This document shows, piece after piece, positions 32,684 to 48,003 of a DNA stretch of 64,000 bases (position 1 is its first letter; each line of letters begins with the position of its first letter). Below the pieces are notes generated by a model. That model worked only from the letters and a program-made list of their open reading frames with translations, had not been told where the DNA came from and did not search any database. Where the stretch lies: NCBI GenBank assembly GCA_015501585.1, contig JADNRY010000042.1, positions 186,001 to 250,000 on the forward strand, read 5' to 3'. Position numbers and translations under genes: made by a program. The stretch comes from Rhodocollybia butyracea. Taxonomy: Eukaryota > Basidiomycota > Agaricomycetes > Agaricales > Omphalotaceae.

Positions 32684-34121
32684 ATGCCTCTCCCAGATAC
32701 TACACAGGTTCTTGTTGTTGGTGCAGGACCTAATGGACTTGCATGTGCCTTAACGCTAGCAACACTGGGGATCAAAGCTACTGTTGTAGAAGCCAGGTCA
32801 GGAAGATCAGATGGTGCTAGAGGTTGTCTTATTCATGCTCGAACCCTAGAGGTGAGTTATTCACAACAGTGTATCAACCTCTCTTTAACATCCGATCAAA
32901 GGTCTTGAAAACAATCGGACTCTCGGATAATCTGAAAGACATTGGAATCCAGTCCAGGGGAATTATTTTTCATGCCAAGACCAATCCAATATTCAATGTT
33001 GATATTGCTGGACTTTCCGAGTTTACTGAGTTTCCGTTTATTCTGCTTACCCCGCAGTCCGAAGCTGAGCGGATTTTTGAAGAAAATTTGCTCAATCACG
33101 GTGTCGAAGTGATTAGAAATAGCAAGGTGATTGGGCTTCGTGAGGGCACGAGCAACGTGGAGGGGTTGCAGGTGTCTTTTGAAGATGGCTCCAGTATACG
33201 TGCTTCATATGTTGTCGGTGCAGATGGGGCGAGATCAACGGTGAATAAAATACAATGACCAACAAATTTCATGAACAAACGATCTATTTATCAATTAGGT
33301 CCGAACTCTGGCAGGGATCTCATTCAAGGACCCCTCGACCAAGATTATGTACGATGAAAATCCAGCATCTGCGATGTTTATGCAGATTACCCTTGCGGAC
33401 GTCATCCTAGATATCGACGCATCCATTGAAATTCGAAGAGATGTTGTTTCATGGTATCTCAATGGGAGAATAATGTTCTGCCCGTTGGACCCTCCCGAAT
33501 CCTTGGTTGTCGACAAGCACGAATCATTTTGGAGAATAGCCATTGCCATACCACCTGGATCGTCTACAACTCCTCCGAGATATCCAGACCATGCATATAT
33601 CCAGAGCGAGATAAATGAACGGAAGCCTTGGAAGGGGTCTATACGCTTGGACCAACTTCGGACAGCAGCAACTTACCGTGTCCGGTCTGCTGTAGCTGAC
33701 ACTTTTTTCAAGACAATTGGAAATGGTAAAATATTATTAGTAGGTGATTCAGGTCAGTGACCAGGTTGTTCAACATCAATCACTCTGATTCTAAGTAATG
33801 CTTTTAATAGCGCATGTACATTCACCAACTGGAGGACAGGGCATGAACCTAGGAATCTGTGACGCAGTTGCTCTCGGAAGGGCCATTGCGGAACACATCA
33901 GAGGTAGCCAAGATGACGCAGTTCTTGCTGATTACTCTGTCATGCGAAAGAGGACTGCAATTCAAGTCATTGAGGCCACCAAGCGCATGACCGCGGTTGT
34001 CAATATCCCTAATGGGTGGTTACGTAGGATTGCAAACATACTTATGTATGCAGTCAGTTTTATCACTCCCGTTCGAAGAAAGATTGCATGGAGACTTGGT
34101 GGGCTTACTTATCGGGATTAA
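32684..34121 (+). CDS. FAD-dependent aromatic monooxygenase
   Basis: Four exons (32684-32851, 32902-33240, 33299-33752, 33811-34121) give 423 residues. The order is: the dinucleotide-binding GxGxxG in VLVVGAGPNGLACAL near residue 10; the conserved RGCLIHARTLEVL; the second FAD motif VVGADGARSTV; and the GD motif in LLVGDSAHVHSPTGGQGMN. These are the hallmarks of single-component flavoprotein hydroxylases (FAD_binding_3 family). They use NAD(P)H and O2 to hydroxylate an aromatic ring. The C-terminus ends in a hydrophobic/basic helix and lacks the thioredoxin-like domain of phenol hydroxylases. In this cluster a phenolic substrate derived from cinnamate is likely, by inference. All joins keep frame and no defect is seen. 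Confidence 0.88.
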
Positions 34122-37100
34122 TTACAAATTTTATTGCTGTACTCCCTGTACTTACCTTCTATCTCACTAGCCTTGTACCATTTCAATCCATTCACGCTTT
34201 TCCGAAATTCTGTGATGTTCCTGTGATAACTTTTAGATTTCAAAACCCGAAATTGGGAAAAGCAAAGAAGTATTTGTTCCTAAATATATCTAGGGAGACG
34301 ACTGCTACACACCATAACCATACATGTTACATTGATGTTACATTTAGACAAAATCAAACACCAAACACCAACGAAAAATTTCCTAGAATGCTCAAGAGAA
34401 TATCTTGCGCAGAGAGCTGAGATCAATCATCACAGCAGCACCAGCCCAGATTTTTTTCGATGTTATAAGTGGCGGTTTGGTGAGTTTTCTTCCCACCTAT
34501 CATCTGGATATTCAATAAAGCATTTAAGATAGATTTACTTGGCCGCCCAATCTTGGTTTGAGGCAAAAGCTTTGAGATAAAAAACAGGATCGCCCTGATA
34601 AATTGTAGCCCGCCTTCAAACAGTCAGATATGATCAGATATTATAGCAGCCGATCAGCTATCTGTTCCGTGTTTGATTTTTTTGTCTACCCGTTACTAAT
34701 GTGCGGGCTGCAGCCAGGCCTGGGCTGCAAGTGATGTTTTTTATCTCCATTGTCGCAGAGGCTCAAAAACTAAAAGACCACAGCACTCCGGTCAAAGACC
34801 TCAACCCCACGAGAACATGGGTTGATGGGGCGGTCAAACAGGGGGACATTACTTACATTGAGCCTCAATATTGGCTTGTGATGCTTCTATCTAGGCCATC
34901 TGTACCTGATGTGGCCAACCTGACCAAAATTCAGTAAAACCCAGAAGCTTTGCTTCGGCTGTTCGGATGTTGTTCGGATGCTTCCCACCTGAGGCCCTCA
35001 AAAAGTTCGCAGCATAGTTGCTTTGGGCGATTCCTCTTGTCAGGAACGGCCCAGGCAGGAGCTCCCTGGCTGGCTGCGTAGCACTACGTGTTCCTAAGGA
35101 TGCTCGGACCGTGAACCCGCGATATCAGGTTGGTCGGTTGCTTGAGCTCCATATTCCATCCAGATACTGTATAATTACAACCATAGATATATTCACATAA
35201 TGCATAGCGGTTACCCCTGAACTGGGCCATTTTTAAAAATTCATAATGCGTAACAGCCCCTTTAACTAATTTTTTGGCCAGCTACATACGCCGGCATGAA
35301 CTGAACTTAATGATTCATACATATCAATTTCCAGCCTGAACATGTAATATTTGATCTTTGGGCATAACATATAACACCCCATGAACTTATGGTCATTTAG
35401 CTCATAAAAAGTATGTAAAAGGTGACTGGTCCCAATTAGCAACTGAATAGAACTGCTCCAATCAAGACCTAGGTTTTGCAGATTAGCGGTAAGGATTGAC
35501 ACAAGTCCGGCTATAACGGACCTAGTAGTTTGGACTCTATGGACAAATATGGACAAATGACTTCTATTAATTAGTCTCTGGTCCAAATTGAACTCCTATC
35601 GTTGTTATATCCAAACCGGGTATGTACTACAAAGGACTTGTATTATTATTGTACTCTAACAACTGTTGTTCTATCCAAACCAGACATGCTTAAGGTTTAA
35701 TAGAGTGTGGACCCTTGGGCTCCCAACAGGGGACCCGCGGGTTTGACCGATGGGAATACCCGTTCGACCGGGATTTCGCTCCCATGGGTCCAGGTCACAG
35801 GTCCTGTTTTTTTCTGCACAGGTACCATCGGGGTTTACCTGGATCTGGACACGTGTCTATTAGCTAGCTGTAAGGGTGTGTACAATCAATATTTGGTATT
35901 TATGAGGTGCTCATGCTAGTTAGTCTATGGACCAAAATCCACATAAGCTTTTTGGTTGGTGGGTCCTCTGAAAAATTTTTGACCTGATGCAACAGGTTCA
36001 CATCCAGGCATGTTCCGACCGGTTCCTAGACTTTGAAACTGAGATAGCATTGTGAGGCCATTCTAAAAAGTGCTTTTTGGAAGATGAAGAAAGAAATTGA
36101 ATGATTGACAGGGCCTTTTAGCGGGTGATTGCGCTAAGTATGCGAAAATCACATAGGAGATGGAGATACAGGAACAAAATCGGCGCTGTCTATTCACCAT
36201 AAACATGGGGAACAGTCTCAGGATAACCATTTCCGCCACTTTTTGTGACCAAAAAATTTGAATTGTCGTCTGATTTAATTTTTCGTTGATTTGTTATGTG
36301 TGGTCAGTACGGTAGTAAGTACAATGAGTCTTCCCTCCAGAGTTCTCAGGAAACTCTTTCCTATCAGCGCTCGAATCTGATCTCTATGCCGTTCGTAGGT
36401 TGGATACTTGTAGCAACATCATAGTGATACTGCGGTATCTGGTTTTAATACCGGAATCTAACTCCGTCACAGCGGCATTTTTCGATCTTCTCAATGTGAT
36501 AGCTTATCCCGCCATACCTATTGCACTTTTATCCTCATGCAGCAGTTCCACTGGATCATCTTAGAGATGCGTGCAGCACGCGTACAGCAAAGTCTTAAAA
36601 TAGCAAAAAATGGGGAGACAAATGATAAATGCCTGTCCGAATTTGTTCCGAACTTCAATTCGGGTAGCTTTGTGCATTTGAATTGGTTATGGGCACCGAA
36701 CTAGCTCTCTACAGTCTGTATTTGATAACAAAGAGCTTTAGGTTGCAGTTACAGGAGTAGTACCAGCTTTGTTAGTAAAACTGATTGATAACTGACTTAC
36801 TCCAAATTGATTTACTCCAAGTTGCTGGACATGAAGTGCCAAGCACGAACCATCACTTGTTTGCATTGAGAATTACAATACTCCTGGAGTCCTGATATCG
36901 CGGGGTAATCGGCTATGGCTTTCGTCTGTACTTGCTAACCGATTGTGGTCTGTTTCATTATAGAGTTGATTGAGCCTGAGAACACGGAACTGAGAGTCAG
37001 GCAAATGCAGTATAAGAGGCGAGTGCAGTATAAGAAAGAAATTCGAAACAAAGTCCCAGTGACCTGCACTCAGCCTGCTCAGTGTTCACCGTTGTTAACA

Positions 37101-37125
37101 GTTGCAGCCTAGATTTCGCTACGAT
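34122..37125. other. 3 kb without a recognised gene inside the cluster
   Basis: Short frames (34701-34937, 35707-35919) show no motif. GC-rich low-complexity sequence occurs near 35700-35830 (many GGGACC/CCCGTTCGACC words). I see no TIR or LTR pair. Near 37008-37035 CAGTATAAGAGG and CAGTATAAGAAAG could serve as TATA boxes for the halogenase gene. Confidence 0.4.
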
Positions 37126-39173
<2,048 letters not shown>

Positions 39174-39651
39174 ACTTTGTTCCACCCTTTAGATAACATT
39201 ACTGTATAGCAACTACCTTGTAACTTATCTGTTGCCTCAAGTCTAGTTTCGTGTCTAGAAAATAATGTGGTTCTGTCAACATGGTCTTAAACAACAGCCA
39301 TTCAGTTATTAGCACACCTTTTGGCAATTGCAACGACATCGGCAAGAACCATTTTGGATGTCAGCCAAAACCGATAGCCTTCATCCGGGAAGACCTAACA
39401 AAGCTTCGAAACATCATACCTAACGTGCAAACTTCAACTGACTATGATTGTTCAAGAAAGGATGGCAGATAATTTTCGTCGTCTTGATAATCCAAGTACT
39501 GAGAAACAGGGGTCTCAAGAAACGAATGTGAAGCTTGGTATAGTCGGATATATACTCTAAGTAGTAACCATGAATGAAAATAAAATGTCTGTAGCCATTG
39601 CAATCATATCTGCTATGCACGCTCGTCTTTTTAATACCCGTCTGAGAGTCA
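39174..39651. other. Convergent spacer between halogenase and transporter
   Basis: A 478-base gap between two 3' ends. No gene recognised; expected to contain both terminators. Confidence 0.5.
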
Positions 39652-41683
39652 TCACGCTTGTGTATCTTCCGTCGATCTCTTTTGTTCAGTTGAGCTCTCT
39701 GCGGCATCAGGCGCGCTTGCGACGGGAGTCTTTCCTACGCGATAGAAGATTGCGACAGACACAGTCATAAAAGTTACAACAGCAAACAGGAACCAGAAGC
39801 CATCAGCTCGACCAGTGAAAGAATTGGCGTTTGAACCGGGGGTGATGCTGCTTTGTATCGAGGAAATGATAGCTGAGCCGACCGCTGCACCGAGCTGTAA
39901 AGCAGCATTGAAGATAGCGCCGACCGTCGCTGCATATTTTGGAGGTGTAATCAGGAACATCGCTACACTGTTGGTAGGAAAGTATGACTATAAAGATGCG
40001 ATTGATTTAGCGCTGCACTTACCTTGCTCCGCAGTACACGAGAGTAGCTCCACTTGTTCCGAGAATGAAGGCAGGGAAGGCAAAGCGCCAGTATCGGTTT
40101 TCTGTCGGGTCTGTCGCTGAGAAAGGTTCCAAACCCGTACTGGTGATGAGGAGAATGCCTCCAGCGATGATAAGGTGCTTCGGTTTCACATGTCGAGTGA
40201 GGTACCCAGCCAGAACGGTCAAGAATACAGATGGAATACCGATGGGCAAACTTTGTTCATAGCGAGAATGAATTCATTTTCCATGACTTTCAAGGGATCG
40301 TACTCACAAGTGAATACCAGATTTGATGGGGGACCACAAAAACTCGTCCTGCCACTGGGAAGTGATCAGCAAAAACGTTGAAGTCCACCACAGATACGGC
40401 GTGAGTGAAATTCCAAATAGAACGCCGAAATTCGGGATTCTCCACATCTGAGGTGGTCTAAGACGGTAGAGACGTGGAGTAAGAAAAAGATGAACGATGA
40501 GATATGCTATAGGAAGCTTACAGGGAAGCATATTCCTCGGGAACCCTAGTCTCCCAGAACAAAAATCCGACGACCATGAGGATGGAGATAACTAACGGGG
40601 CGATGACCCGAGCCGTGCCCCACCCGACGGAGGATCCAGAAGTCAAAGCAAAAATGAAAAGTACGAGTGCAACTGAAGGATAAACATTAAGTAAATAGTG
40701 CATCTCATTCGGGAAAACATACTTGTCAAGATCGAGACTCCAATAATATCGAGACTCTGCACGCTAGCCTTTGCTCGCGTAGGATCGTCGGGCCTGCTGG
40801 GAATAAGGAGGAAACATATACCGGCAATGGGGATAGCCATAAGAGCTGAAAACCAGAAAAGCCAATGCCAACTTGCGAATTGGACGAATAGAGCACTAAA
40901 AACAACACCCAGGGCTGGTAGAGTGGAAGTTATTTAGATGTATGCGCTCTTCTATCTTCCAGGCGAAGCACTCTTCTTACCATTTCCAACAGCACCCGAG
41001 CCTCCGAAAGCCCCGATAGCGATTGCTTGTTCATTGGGCTCCGGAAAAAATCTGATAATGAGACCGAATGCGGAAGGAATCGTCAGCGATGCTCCTAGTA
41101 ACAGCAATTAACTAATCATGCTCTGAACGGAAGCTCAGATCTCTGAGTCTGAACTTACCAATACCACCCAGCGCACGCAAGACAAAGAGAGGGACTTCGA
41201 CGCGAACAAATCCACATCCAATGGACATTACTCCCAGGATAAGTGCGCCAGCAACGAAGCAGTATTCTACGAACGATTGTAGGTCCTTCACGTACTCATT
41301 CAACTTTAGAATGACTCACTGGGATCGTAGATATCACTAATTCTACCGCTCTAGTAGGATTTGAGGCTGTGAACGCCTAACAAGAAGCGACAAACACGCA
41401 CCACCAGAAGGAACGAGGCGAAAGTGAGCTGAAAGGCACTGACAATCCAAACGGTATCTAAACGCGCGTACGTGAGCATGCTTGACGCACCAAAGAAAGG
41501 CGAAGGTCACGTACTAGCATCCTCAATGTGTAGGTCGTTTGCAATAGCAGGAATCGCGACGAAAATTGCAGCAAAGTTGAAAACATCAAGGAATTGGGCG
41601 AGACAGAATAGGATCAGTAAGGTATATTTGCGAAGAGTTGAAATTTGAGCGTCCGGAGGGACTGCCGCTTCGCTGAGGGTCAT
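39652..41683 (-). CDS. MFS transporter, drug:H+ antiporter type
   Basis: The minus strand from the ATG at 41683 opens with MTLSEAAVPPDAQIS (cytosolic). The first helix FLDVFNFAAIFVAIPAI is close to the DHA2 motif in helix 1. The motif-A loop GRISDIYDP follows helix 2. Further exons encode CFVAGALILGVMSIGCGF, FVLRALGGIGASLTIP, GGSGAVGNALGVVFSAL, WLFWFSALMAIPIAGICFLL, APLVISILMVVGFLFWE, LRPPQMWRIPNFGVLFG-like segments, IPSVFLTVLAGYL, AAFNAALQLGAAVGSAIIS-like helices and a charged tail SSTEQKRSTEDTQA. About 12-14 helices are expected. Efflux of the chlorinated aromatic product or self-protection is the natural role in this cluster (inference). About nine exons; frames agree across the joins I checked. 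Confidence 0.85.
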
Positions 41684-43025
41684 CGTGGACGGGAAACAAG
41701 AAGGAGAAGATGCTGAAGGATAATAAACACGAATTCGCGTGTTTTGACAGGATGAATCAGCGAGTTCAAGGATGAATCAGCGAGAGGATGAATCAGCTGA
41801 ACTTTAGAGGGTGGGAGCATCGTAGAGGATCTCATACAGTTATAAGTACATAATCCCCTTCACCGACAGTGTCGGAATGTTGTCGGAAAGTTTAATTCTG
41901 CGCATATAAGCGGCTTTGATCAACAACAGCAACCTGTCCGAACTTTTGGCTCAGCATCTTGTTGGCAGACGCAGGGGGGAGCCCTTAGTAGCATGTGTTC
42001 AACTGCGTTCAATTGAGTGTTGTAAAGGACACTTGGGTTTTGTAAAGCTCCCGAACAGTCTTGGCGACAGGTTTATTTTGGACCATCATTAACACTATCG
42101 ACGGACCGATATGTCCTGTGTGGCATATGTACCACTTTCCTCATCTCTTATACTAACGATGATAATGCTTTCTACTCGAGACAGCTCAGGTAGTGTAGGC
42201 GCACAGTGAAAGAACTTGAAGTGAAATGCGACCCTGAGGTACAGCCACTGTACCCACTAAATGTTTATTTTATAATTGCAACTTCTCTCCATGTTGACAG
42301 AGAAGGGGTTATCGTTTGTTATATACAGTCTTATACAGTTGCAGCCATGGTTCTAAAATTTACCGGTCCGGAAGTAAGCGCCTATAACGTATGTGATGTG
42401 ACCGATGTTATCGCGATTAGCAACTATCGATCACATCACTGGCAGATGGGAGATGGACTCACCATAGCTGCTCCATCGGACTGGTTGCGAAAGTTCTGAA
42501 ATCATGATCGCTGACTTTGGTGAGTCGGTGAACCTTGCAGTGAACAATCTTTTCAAAAAACAAACTGTCAAAACTGTATGCCCTCGCGGAATTTGCCATA
42601 AGTCATTGATTAGCTTCCTACGTACATCATGCAAGCTCTACGCTATTATCTACATACGCATGTGCACGTAAAGTGGAAGATAGACAACTTGAACTATGGG
42701 ACGGGCAGTTCTCGCTCAACCGAGATCATCAAGCTGCAAGATGTGAGTCATAGGTTTTCCGGCAGACCGAAAACAAAATCCCGTTTTCACCGAATTATGC
42801 AAAATCCTGAATAGAAAGCATCGATCAAGTTTCTATATAGAGTTATAACTTATGTATGTCAAATGGAACCTCTACATGCCCTGTACTTAGTACAGTGTGT
42901 ACTTACTCGGCTAATGATGTACAGGGGGAGAACTTGATTGAGGTTGGTAACCAGGTTGTTGGATGAAGCTGTGCACAATGCTGAAATGAAAAAAAAAACA
43001 GTTCGCTATTGATGATCTGCTATTG
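41684..43025. other. Region with no recognised gene
   Basis: The frame 42206-42499 and the words around 42506 (ADFGES) do not extend into any recognisable domain. I see nothing else to support. Confidence 0.4.
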
Positions 43026-43026
43026 A

Positions 43027-43103
43027 TGATGAGAGTGGGATTTACACCCACGTCCTGCATGACTTCGGGTCTAGCGCCTTAGACCACTCGGCCATCTCAA
43101 CAT
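43027..43103 (-). pseudogene. tRNA-Leu pseudogene, intron-less
   Basis: The minus strand begins GTTGAGATGGCCGAGTGGTC and ends ACTCTCATCA like the intact tRNA-Leu. The anticodon region is CTAGACCCGAAGTCATG, without the intron and without a pairing 3' stem, and the T loop reads GTGTAAAT. Not functional by folding. Confidence 0.65.
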
Positions 43104-43259
43104 ATTTAAGAACGAGATTATGGTTTTGTTATAGTCATCAGAAAGCTTCTATAGAAGGGGAACGATAATCGAGCTAGTCGTACACACGAACAGTACACCA
43201 ATAATACAAAAAGGAATCCCAATCCAAGCCCAATGTCCTAGTCTCGAGAATCAAATGAC

Positions 43260-43835
43260 CCTCTACAATACCTCCTTTCCGTGCTTCTCATCTTCACCAT
43301 CTATGTTCCGCACAGCACCTTTGAATCCGCCTCAGCTAGCGCGCGCAACGTGTATGTCTTCTGGCACCTCAGGCCCAGGTGGAAAGTGACCCTCTCCAAT
43401 CCGACCAAACCTGGTTTCAAATTATCCTCCCATCACGGTTCACCAATGCTCACAGCGCCCTCTCGCGTTTGACACCGGAGAGTTTATCGATGGATATGTG
43501 GAAGTTTCGGAGGGGGATGTTCAGTTAGTCTGATTTCGGTTGGCCTCGGTGACTCGGAAAGGGAGAGGACGTGAAGAGGGCTTTGCGGACGGCGGGGAAG
43601 GTGGGTGGAGTAGTGATAAATACTTCGTATTGATAGTACTTAGTCTACCACTTGAGTACAAAAAAAAACAACAAAAAAGCGTACCTATTTCTCAACGGCT
43701 TCTGGTCGTTCCTGCGTAGGGAATTAGGCTCGTTGTCTGCGATGTAGGGCCAGCGGAAGGACGTTTTGGAAGTAGAACTCGAGGGTTCAGGGCATTTGGA
43801 CATCAGGATGCAATGCGGAATGGAATCATTCATGG
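43260..43835 (-). pseudogene. HIT-type zinc finger gene remnant (copy 3, 3' part)
   Basis: It matches the 3' half of the gene at 61192-62185: GTCTGCGATGTAGGGCCAGC, the GTTTATCGATGGATAT segment and CTCAGCTAGCGCGCGC. The zinc-finger exons are missing and frames are broken. A tRNA-Leu relic follows at its 3' side (43027), as at the parent locus. Confidence 0.6.
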
Positions 43836-44054
43836 AGAATGGATTGATATTAATATCGAATTTTTCTTGAAAGAGAGCTGGGGATACTTACAGCAGATGC
43901 AACTACCATTATCGTGGCAGACCGGACGCGACAGTGTACCCGTGCCACGCACTCGCCTTGTTTTTTGCTTGTTTTGTGGGTACTTGAGCTGGGACCATAT
44001 AGTTTAATTATGAGATAGAAAAAAAAACTCCAAATGAAACCATGCCTCATATGA

Positions 44055-44155
44055 TGAGTGGGATTTGAACCCATGCCACGAGTGGCTAGAGATAGCATTC
44101 AGTCAAGGACATACTACCTAAATCTAGGGCCATAGACCACTCAGTCATCTCACCA
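44055..44155 (-). pseudogene. tRNA-Leu pseudogene with intron
   Basis: On the minus strand GGTGAGATGACTGAGTGGTC, CTAGATTTAGG, a spacer, and CTAGCCACTCGTGGCATGGG then TTCAAATCCCACTCATCA. The 3' acceptor strand has lost bases (ACTCATCA for ACTCTCATCA), so the acceptor stem is damaged. Confidence 0.6.
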
Positions 44156-44388
44156 TGAAGTTGGAAGGATATCGAGGGATTGAGGAATCATGGTTTTGCT
44201 ATGCTAGTTGCTAGATACTAAATAGTACTTGTCGAGTGTTTTTATAGTGTTATAACTTCTGTATTGAAAGGGGCTCCAGTAAGCTGGTTGCCAGGAGCCT
44301 ACTGTAATACTTCTTAAGGCTTAGGCCAGTATTGGATCAAGCTAAGAGCAATCTTGAAATAAAAACAGCAGTCGGAAAGCTTCGCTGT

Positions 44389-44493
44389 TGATGAGAGTGG
44401 GGTTCGCAGTTTGAACCCACGCCACAAATGCATGAGTAGTGATATATCGGGATCATGTAAACCAGCCGTGCTCCAACAGACCACTCAGCACCA
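44389..44493 (-). pseudogene. Degenerate tRNA-Leu
   Basis: The 3' part GTGGGTTCAAACTGCGAAC contains an insertion in the T arm. The 5' part reads GGTGCTGAGTGGTCTGTTGG. It is downstream of the HIT-finger relic at 44690 in the usual module order. Confidence 0.55.
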
Positions 44494-44689
44494 TGGTTAG
44501 AAGAAGGGATTATGGTTGTTATGGGCATTAGAACGCATTATCTAGTAGGGAATGATAAAGATAAACCTAGATAATGATACACACATATACACACGATTAT
44601 ACAGTGATGACAAACGCACAGATATATTCAAGTACACCTCGAATTGAAGATACGCACTTTCTGGAAATCAGAAAGAATCCCAATCCAAA

Positions 44690-45657
44690 CTCAACGTCCC
44701 GATATCGTCTTTAACATCCTTATCCCGCACAGCATCTTCAATCGTCTCGGGTAGCGTGCGCAGCCCGGGTACACCTTCTGATACTCTTCAATCCTCGGGA
44801 TGAGAGAGAGGAGGAGGGTACGTCCTAGGTTTTAAAAAAAACAAACACGATACGTCGGTCAGTTATAGTCATAAACAGTTTATCCCGATCCAAACCTTAT
44901 ATCGATGCTCCCGTCTCCAACGCCTAAAGCACACTGTAGTGCCCTCTCGCGGTCGACACCAGAGAGTTTGTCAATGGAAATGAGGAGGTTTTGGGGCTGA
45001 TGCACGGTTTCGGGAGGTAGGGTGACCTGGTACGGAAGAAGCGCGAAGAGAATTTTGCTGACGACGTGCTGGAGCAATAACAGACCATGGATATCGAATA
45101 TCAGATTACTCAATAGCAGCGAATAAGAAAGGCGTACCGATAGCCTTATAACGCGTAACGCATAATGCTCGTCCTCAATGGCTTTGGGTCATTCCGCTGT
45201 TGAGGATCTCGATCAAGCTTTCAGGGTAGGCGGGTTCGGCGTCTGCGATATAAGGCTAGCGGAAAGATGCTAGTGGTTTGAGAGGTTGAGGGTCGTTAGG
45301 GTGACGGGAGAGTCGGGATTGGTATTGGAGTTTTCTTGACGAGCTGTTGATACTGAGTTCACAAGCGACGAGTTGTCTACTATATCTATTCTGGATGTAC
45401 TTGGTGTGGATGACGGTTCTTGTAGCGTAGTTTTTACATCCGTGGCTAGGGACGGACCGAATCATGCCTGCCTTCGTTAGAGCTTTTATATGGCTTTTAA
45501 GACATACGTCCAAACAACTATTCAAAAACATTCATGAATCATCTGAAAAACAATGAAATCGAGACGCACCTAACACGCTGTATTACTCTCTGGCTGCTTG
45601 GCATGTCGCTTTTTTGGGAGTTTTTCGTGCGGTTTGGCGAGGCTGGCACGTGGACAT
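44690..45657 (-). pseudogene. HIT-type zinc finger gene pseudogene (copy 4)
   Basis: It starts MSTCQPRQTARKTPKK, clearly the N-terminus of the 62 kb gene (MSASQLRQSARKTAKK). A deletion within the first finger then turns CQICNQVESNYTC into an interrupted frame. Downstream exons are recognisable (RDLHNLLISIDKLSGVDRER, ALGVGDGSIDI). DNA similarity continues upstream to about 46110, beyond the coding part, showing that a segment and not a transcript was copied. Confidence 0.7.
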
Positions 45658-46119
45658 TGGTTTTTGGTGGTGAGCAGAATACAGCTTGAGAGAGCTGCTG
45701 GAGGTACTGGGCTACCGGCGACCGGAAATGAGAAAGTTAATGAGAAAAGAAAATAGGCGCCTATGTTGGGCGCTCGACTTTTTGACTCCACTACGACTAC
45801 GTGTGCTTGAAGCGATAGTTTTCTTGTATGTTCTCCAGCTATAAATCAAATTCCAGTGAGTATACTTGATACTGACGAAAAAAAGACAGTTAGGCTAACC
45901 TCAGTAAGCAGGCTTTCGACGTCGACGTGTGTTGGCTCTTGACTCGGCACATAGCAAATGTCAAGCAAATGTTACTGTTGGTATGGTACGGTCTCGGGTG
46001 GTGGCAGATCAAACTGATAGTCACACATGGGTTCAGGCTGCTGGTACCTTTGTGTCAAGAGCCTTTCAAGAGCGCAAGCAGTCGGTCACAACTTACCTCG
46101 TGCCCAATCTAACTCTAAT

Positions 46120-48003
46120 TAGTCTCTGACTTGTCAAGCTCAGGCAAGCTCAGCTTCAAGACTCGCGCGAGACTCGAAAGGATTCTTGTCCTGTGCGAAC
46201 GCGCAGTTTTTCTCCTGGAGAGTCGGATAAACTGAAGGCATTTGATTCTTCTGGACGAAATCGCTGGATTACTGAACGCTGACTTGCTGCACGTATGGAC
46301 TTCCTCAGTTAAAAACACGGTCTAATTCGATTCAAAACTTGCACTTGCCACTTGCCGCCAGCATTTCTTCCCTTTCCATTCACCAGCGTAGCCTCAACTA
46401 CACCGAGTCCAGATTTCGACTTGGTTTCAAGATCAATGCTTCTACAACTTAATCCTCAGCCGCCTACTACGCTACCCAAACAGCGCATTCTTTAATCTTT
46501 TTCTTTCTGCTACTCTTCTGTACCCAAGACTCGTCATTCCTTCGTCAGTAACCCATGTTTTATCATGTTGTTATATATTTCTGCCCTAGCAACTGTATCT
46601 GTGCAAGTGGTTCTCGATATCACGCTATACCTCGCAGTCTATCTCATGGATTTGATTTGATTTATTCCATATATGTGTTCTGTGACGGTGTTGTGTGTAT
46701 GATTAACGCTATTATTGGCTATGTCGCCTGCCGAAATAGCGAAGTTCAATAACCCTGGTGTTGTAAAGGGGAAAACAAGAAAGCTGCTTGGGCCGTGAAC
46801 GTTTGACTCACTACGGTGGTGAAATTGCAGTCTGCAGAGGACCGCTCCGATGAAACAGAACTTCCGTCTGCGGTCTTTCTTTGCATCACACTTACCATGC
46901 CCATTCCGCCAGGTTGATGTACCATCTAAAAATACGACCGCCGAACCCAACTGGCATGTACCGTACCGATTGTTAGATCTCCATGACTTTTATGTGCCTC
47001 CTTGTTGCCAGTCTGTCGGGGTTTTATTGACTACGCAGAAGCGCGAGCCGCTATGTGATCTGCCGCTGAACATGTATATCTGCATTTCTTCTAGTCTTCG
47101 CCTCACCAATGCGTTCCATGCTGACTGTTTATCACAGGTACTGCTGACTCGCACCTGTAGTTGTTATACGACGTCTTGACTGTATCTGTGTACGCTTTGA
47201 CTGACTGTGTAGCCCCGATCTTTTTGACCCGAGTGGCTCACTGGAGATATAAGCGACTGTAATGATGATATACTTAAGGTTGAGATTCTCAGACTTACGA
47301 TGAAAATGCATGGCGGATGGAATACCATTTTAAAAAAAACCAGACGATAACTGACTCTACTTGTTATAAGGATGCAAATCAGAATAATCAGACCCTCGAC
47401 ATCAGCCTTTCCAGTATATGCCTTGCACGCTCCTTTGTCGCCTTATCCAGGCCCGCGCTGCGCGCGCGTTTGTCTGCCTCGATTTCAGCGCTCTATTACC
47501 GTGACCCTTTGTGGGCTACGATCTTCCAAGCTGGCCGCGGAGACGATGCAAGTACTTATGCCTGTCATTCAGATCGAGTGTTTGAGCTCTGTCTCGGAAA
47601 GCCTCGACTCTTGTCCTACAGAAATCAATTCACAACAGCTGTCGAGCTTCATAAGTACACATTTATGTCTGAAATGCAATAATTAGCGCTCCGCGTTCCC
47701 TTCATCAAGAGGTTCATCTTTTCTACTTTCAGCCCTCCTCTTGTAAAACAAAAATTGTTTTATTCTCTATCCACTCTCCGATCTCAATTGTGACCTCAGA
47801 AAGGATTTTTACTGATGTTAGGACGACTCGAGGCCGCCCCGTCGAACTCGGAACTTCGGTCCGCCTCCAAAAGCGACGAATGAGTGACAAGTGTGAGAAT
47901 CAGCAATGACATCGGCGCTAAAATTAGGCATAGCCTTTTTCAGCTACTTCTCCATCCTGCCATCCGTCTTCAATTGCCAAGTCTAGTTTCGCGGTGGATA
48001 TAA
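46120..48003. other. Region with no recognised gene
   Basis: Frames at 46564 (MLLYISALATVSVQVVLDIT, hydrophobic) and 47317-47682 (121 codons) might be pieces of genes, but I could neither extend nor recognise them. The last 100 bases should include the promoter of the gene at 48004. Confidence 0.35.

Noticed and set aside
42206..42640. Kinase fragment suggested by ADFGES
   Set aside because: No HRD or other kinase motif near it and no extendable exons.
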